From a bacterium (GTDB taxonomy: Bacteria; Omnitrophota; Gorgyraeia; Gygaellales; Profunditerraquicolaceae): DNA of 11,071 bases. Below, in pieces: positions 7,944 to 11,071 of the stretch (position 1 is the first letter of the stretch; every line of letters starts with the position of its first letter). Both the position numbers and the translations under genes were made by a program. The notes beneath the pieces are model-generated. The model did no database searches. It had not been told where the DNA came from and was given only the letters and a program-made list of their open reading frames with translations. The stretch spans positions 1 through 11,071 of the forward strand of contig SCRK01000208.1 of the NCBI GenBank assembly GCA_004298075.1, read 5' to 3'.

Positions 7944-7949
7944 GAAACA

Positions 7950-9407
7950 ATGCAAATATTCGTTATTCTGGCGATCCCGCTTCTTCTTGCGGCAGGGTCT
8001 TTTTTGTCCGGCAGGCAAAAGATCATTGGGATCGCCAACTGCATCGGCTACGGCCTGGTATTATTTAGCGGCATAATACTCCTGAAAGATACGGCTTTAT
8101 CAGGCCGCGGCTGTTCTTTCCTGGGTTTTATATACCTGGACGCTTTAAGCGCGTTTTTTATTTTCATTATCTCGGTCATCGCTTTTTCGGTTTCCCTCTA
8201 TTCCATCGGCTATATCGATAAAGATATGGCAGGGGGCAGGCTCTCCGGCAAGAAAGCAAAGCTCTATTATCTCCTTTTTAATTTATTCTGTTTCTCGATG
8301 TTTTTTGTCCCCGCGGTCAATAACCTGGGCATGATGTGGGTGGCTATTGAAATGACCACCCTTATTTCTGCCTTCCTTGTGGGCTTTTACAACACCAAGG
8401 AGTCGGTGGAGGCAGCCTGGAAGTATATTATTATCTGTTCGGTGGGGATCATCTTCGCTCTTTTAGGCACGATCCTTTTTTCCTGCGCGTTCTCGATCTC
8501 GGGTTTAAGCAGGAGCCTGAACTGGTCGGATATGGCCGGGGTCGCTCATATATTGGATAAGAATATACTGAAGGTCGCTTTTATTTTTATTCTGGTCGGT
8601 TACGGCACCAAGGCGGGCATGGCTCCCATGCATACTTGGTTACCCGACGCGCATAGCCAGGCGCCTGCTCCGATAAGCGCGCTTCTCTCCGGGGTCTTGT
8701 TGAAAACCTCTCTCTATGCCATTTTGAGATTCGGTATTATAGTGATAAAGGGGGTGGGCTTGGCTTATTTCGGCCATCTTATGCTCCTATTTGGGCTGAT
8801 CTCTCTGGTTATATCAAGCGGTTTTATCCTGGTCCAGAAAGACTTAAAAAGGCTGCTTGCCTACAGCAGCATCGAGCATGTCGGCATAATCTCTATCGGT
8901 TTTGGTTTAGGCACTCCCTTAGCTGCCTGCGGAGCGCTCCTGCATGTTCTTAACCACGCGCTGGCAAAGTCACTTATGTTTTTCGGGGCAGGCAATATCG
9001 TTAACGCTTACAAAAAGCATAATATGAATGCTATCAGGGGAGTGATCAGGGCATTGCCGTTTACGGGCATTATGCTGCTTTTAGGGGTTTTCGCGCTTTG
9101 CGGTTTTCCGCCCTTTTGCTTGTTTGTAAGCGAGATACTGATCATAATCGCCGCTTTCACCAATGGCTCTTATCTGATCGCTGCTTTATTGTTATTATTC
9201 CTGTCGGTTATTTTCGGGGCGTTCATTTATCATTTTGGAAAGATGCTTTTTGGCAATCTTCCTAAGGGGATGACCCCCTCGGGAGAACCATTAAGCGGAA
9301 AGCTGGCGTTTTTATTTCTCTTTGTTTTGATCTGCGCTCTCGGGATCGTTCTGGTATTAAAAATCGAGGATTTATTATGGATCACGCGGAACTTATTTCA
9401 GCTATAA
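7950..9407 (+). CDS. hyfF: HyfF/NuoM-N-type antiporter-like membrane subunit of Ehr complex
   Basis: This 485-residue, roughly 13-14-helix protein is a second proton-conducting transporter subunit, paralogous to the HyfB-type protein earlier in the cluster. Key ion-path residues are present: Glu134 (WVAIEMTTLIS), Lys221 (GYGTKAGMAPMHTWLPDAHS) and Lys300 (QKDLKRLLAYSSIEHVG), with a His-rich LHVLNHALAKS segment later. It follows HyfE by six bases with a modest AAGGGA-like ribosome site. Its last 31 bases overlap the start of the large-subunit gene, a typical sign of translational coupling. It corresponds to HyfF or EhrD. With only HyfB and HyfF types present and no HyfD homologue, the membrane arm has two antiporter-like modules, smaller than complex I. 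Confidence 0.9.
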   Translation: MQIFVILAIPLLLAAGSFLSGRQKIIGIANCIGYGLVLFSGIILLKDTALSGRGCSFLGFIYLDALSAFFIFIISVIAFSVSLYSIGYIDKDMAGGRLSGKKAKLYYLLFNLFCFSMFFVPAVNNLGMMWVAIEMTTLISAFLVGFYNTKESVEAAWKYIIICSVGIIFALLGTILFSCAFSISGLSRSLNWSDMAGVAHILDKNILKVAFIFILVGYGTKAGMAPMHTWLPDAHSQAPAPISALLSGVLLKTSLYAILRFGIIVIKGVGLAYFGHLMLLFGLISLVISSGFILVQKDLKRLLAYSSIEHVGIISIGFGLGTPLAACGALLHVLNHALAKSLMFFGAGNIVNAYKKHNMNAIRGVIRALPFTGIMLLLGVFALCGFPPFCLFVSEILIIIAAFTNGSYLIAALLLLFLSVIFGAFIYHFGKMLFGNLPKGMTPSGEPLSGKLAFLFLFVLICALGIVLVLKIEDLLWITRNLFQL

Positions 9408-10954
9408 AAAATAAATTACCGGACTTTAAGGCGATCTCAGTATTGCAGGATTATCCGGATGAGATCTCAATTAAGATCATCCCGCAGGCTTTTCGTGATA
9501 CTTGCCTAGCCTTGCACAAAATCCTTTCCTCTCCGGTTATGATGTTTTTTGCGCTTGATGAGCGCAAAGAAAACGGTAAATTTATAATTAATTCTGTGTT
9601 CGTTGACCTCAAGAAGGGCCGCTGGATCACCGTCACCATGGATATCCCGCAGGAAAACCCGTCTTTTGATTCTTTGGCAAAAAGTATGCATTCAGCCGGC
9701 CTCTTTGAAAGGGAGATCCGGGAGATGTTCGGCATTGAGCCGGCCGGCAACCCTGACCTAAGGCGGTTGAATCTGCATGATGAAGTTTGCCCGCAGGGCA
9801 ATTTCCCTCTGCGCAAAGATTTCCGGAAAATAAATACAGGCAGTTTAGGCGAGTACAAGTTTGGCAGGGTGGAGGGGGAAGGTGTGTTCGAGGTTCCGGT
9901 CGGGCCGGTCCACGCCGGGATCATCGGGCCCGGGCATTTTCGCTTCAGTGTTGCCGGCGAGCCGATCATCAACCTGGAGGCCAGGCTCGGTTTTACTCAC
10001 CGGGGCGTGGAGAAGCTTTTTGAAAATAAAGGTTATCATGAGGCCATCAGGCTGGCGGAATGTGTTTCGGGAGATTCAGCTTTCAGCCACAGCCTTAGCT
10101 TTAGCCGGGCGATAGAGAAGATCTTCCATATAGAAATTCCCGGCCAGGCAGCCATCTTAAGGGGCATCTTTTTGGAGCTTGAGCGGATGTATAATCATGC
10201 CAACGGTATCGGCGGTATTGCCGTGGATGTGGGGTTTAGTTTTCCTGCAGCGTACGCCTCGATCATAAAGGAGGCCGTCTTGCAATTAAACGATAATCTT
10301 ACCGGCAGCAGATACCTTAAAAATGTCAACCTTCCCGGAGGGGTTTTAGCGGATATTGATGCAGCCAAAAAAAAGCTGCTTTTGGAGTCACTTAAGAAAA
10401 TAAAACGCGATTTTAATGAGTTGGTTAAAATATTATATTCCAGCGTTTCTTTCATGGACAGGGTGGATACAACCGGTGTATTGAGAAAGAGAACCGCCGA
10501 GGACCTGGGTGTGACCGGGCTTGCCGGCCGCGCCTCAGGCATCCCGATGGACCTGCGCAGGAATTTTTCCGACATATATAAAGAAGCCGGATTTAAAATG
10601 GCGATAGAGGGATCCGGGGATGTCCTGGCAAGGTTGAGGATCAGGATCTCCGAATTTCTTGAATCATGCCGTTTGATCGAAGTATTCGCCGGTAAGCTGG
10701 CTCAAGGCGGGGCGATCAAGGCTGATTGTGAATTAAAGGCGGGACAAGCCTTAGGTTACGCGGAAGGATGGAGAGGCCCTGTATTGTATTGGGTAAAGTC
10801 GGATGCCGCGGGACTCATCCAGAGATGCAAGATCACCGATCCTTCTTTTCGCAACTGGCAGGGGCTTGCTTACGCCGCGCTGGGGAATATTATCCCGGAT
10901 TTTCCGGTTTGCAATAAAAGTTTTGATCTGTCATATTCAGGGAACGACCTCTAA
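9377..10954 (+). CDS. Fused NuoC-NuoD (HyfG/EhrL-type) large subunit lacking [NiFe] cysteines
   Basis: This 525-residue protein fuses a NuoC-like (30 kDa) domain, about 1-150, with motif EREIREMFGIEPAG and PLRKDF, to a NuoD / group 4 hydrogenase large-subunit domain, about 165-525. The second domain keeps hydrogenase-like framing: GPVHAGIIGPGHFRF (176-190), GFTHRGVEKLFE, and FSHSLSFSRAIE after His238. However, the N-terminal CxxC that binds Ni-Fe reads SGDS (231-234), and the C-terminal DPCxxC reads DPSFRN (488-493). No CxxC occurs anywhere in the protein. It therefore cannot hold a [NiFe] centre by the known ligands and belongs with Ehr large subunits. The tail ends NKSFDLSYSGNDL. The ATG at 9377 overlaps HyfF by 31 bases and follows GAGGA by six bases. 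It should form the peripheral arm on the cytoplasmic side. Catalytic role unknown. Confidence 0.92.
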   Translation: MDHAELISAIKNKLPDFKAISVLQDYPDEISIKIIPQAFRDTCLALHKILSSPVMMFFALDERKENGKFIINSVFVDLKKGRWITVTMDIPQENPSFDSLAKSMHSAGLFEREIREMFGIEPAGNPDLRRLNLHDEVCPQGNFPLRKDFRKINTGSLGEYKFGRVEGEGVFEVPVGPVHAGIIGPGHFRFSVAGEPIINLEARLGFTHRGVEKLFENKGYHEAIRLAECVSGDSAFSHSLSFSRAIEKIFHIEIPGQAAILRGIFLELERMYNHANGIGGIAVDVGFSFPAAYASIIKEAVLQLNDNLTGSRYLKNVNLPGGVLADIDAAKKKLLLESLKKIKRDFNELVKILYSSVSFMDRVDTTGVLRKRTAEDLGVTGLAGRASGIPMDLRRNFSDIYKEAGFKMAIEGSGDVLARLRIRISEFLESCRLIEVFAGKLAQGGAIKADCELKAGQALGYAEGWRGPVLYWVKSDAAGLIQRCKITDPSFRNWQGLAYAALGNIIPDFPVCNKSFDLSYSGNDL

Positions 10955-10957
10955 ATT

Positions 10958-11071
10958 ATGATAAACATAATAAAGAATAGGATATTAAAAGGCGTAGTTA
11001 CCAGGCATATTGAAGCGGAGTTTTCCAGGGAGATGGAAGGCGCCGGACTTGAATTAAGGTCATTGATCCGC
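10958..11071 (+). CDS. Probable NuoB/HyfI-type small subunit (3' partial)
   Basis: Only the first 38 codons are in the window, open to the right edge, starting at an ATG three bases after the large-subunit stop. The visible N-terminus (MINIIKNRILKGVVTRHIE...) is basic and soluble and resembles the leader that precedes the iron-sulfur fold in HyfI-type small subunits; no cysteine has appeared yet. By gene order in Ehr clusters the next gene should be the NuoB-type [4Fe-4S] subunit (EhrS). The alternative is a HyfH-like ferredoxin subunit, whose N-terminus can also begin with a lysine-rich helix. The call rests mainly on position. Confidence 0.55.
   Translation, partial: MINIIKNRILKGVVTRHIEAEFSREMEGAGLELRSLIR

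Noticed and set aside
10061..10063. Cys229 as a remaining nickel ligand
   Set aside because: Anchoring the alignment on the conserved FSHS places Cys229 two residues before the first ligand position, and no second cysteine lies at the expected spacing.
4582..10954. Annotation as an active [NiFe] hydrogenase (hydrogenase 4 or formate hydrogenlyase)
   Set aside because: Overall similarity to Hyf/Hyc is strong, but the large subunit lacks all four metal-binding cysteines, and no maturation or formate dehydrogenase genes are in the window.
1..11071. CRISPR arrays, insertion sequences, tRNA or rRNA genes, long direct repeats
   Set aside because: Reading by eye, I saw no regular repeat-spacer pattern, transposase, terminal repeats or RNA gene; nearly all bases are in conserved + strand genes.

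Overview
The window is a densely packed bacterial region with every recognisable gene on the + strand. Gaps of a few bases, frequent AGG (Arg) and ATA (Ile) codons and roughly balanced GC, together with an energy-converting membrane complex, fit an uncultivated anaerobe. A Candidatus Omnitrophota-like or similar candidate-phylum genome is my guess from general resemblance only; there is no rRNA or other taxonomic marker here.

Layout. (1) 1-2782: the 3' part of a double-PAS sensor histidine kinase (cut by the left edge), a stand-alone receiver protein, and a DUF2156 protein (MprF C-terminal-like GNAT fold), all closely spaced. (2) 2783-2923: the only sizeable intergenic gap, carrying a textbook extended -10 promoter (TGnTATAAT). 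(3) 2924-4577: a short M50 site-2-type zinc metalloprotease and, one base later, a pyruvate kinase that stops at the end of the catalytic barrel and lacks the usual C-terminal domain. (4) 4582-11071: a six-gene cluster encoding a complex I / group 4 hydrogenase-like complex: HyfB-like (NuoL-type), HyfC-like (NuoH-type), HyfE-like (NuoK-related), HyfF-like (NuoM/N-type), a fused NuoC-NuoD (HyfG-type) large subunit, and the first 38 codons of a probable NuoB-type small subunit running off the right edge.

The main observation is that the fused large subunit looks like a group 4 [NiFe]-hydrogenase catalytic subunit but has lost all four nickel-iron cysteine ligands. The N-terminal CxxC position reads SGDS and the C-terminal DPCxxC position reads DPSFRN. 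The membrane subunits keep the charged residues of the ion path. The cluster therefore matches the 'energy-converting hydrogenase related' (Ehr) complexes, which are thought to couple an unidentified redox or conformational process to ion translocation, and should not be annotated as a hydrogenase. Gene order (NuoL-type, NuoH-type, HyfE-type, NuoM/N-type, NuoCD, probable NuoB-type) also fits Ehr.

From the promoter at 2869 onward, gene spacing is -31 to +6 bases, so protease, pyruvate kinase and Ehr genes are probably one transcription unit. The link between a domain-minimal pyruvate kinase and an Ehr complex is the most unusual contextual feature.
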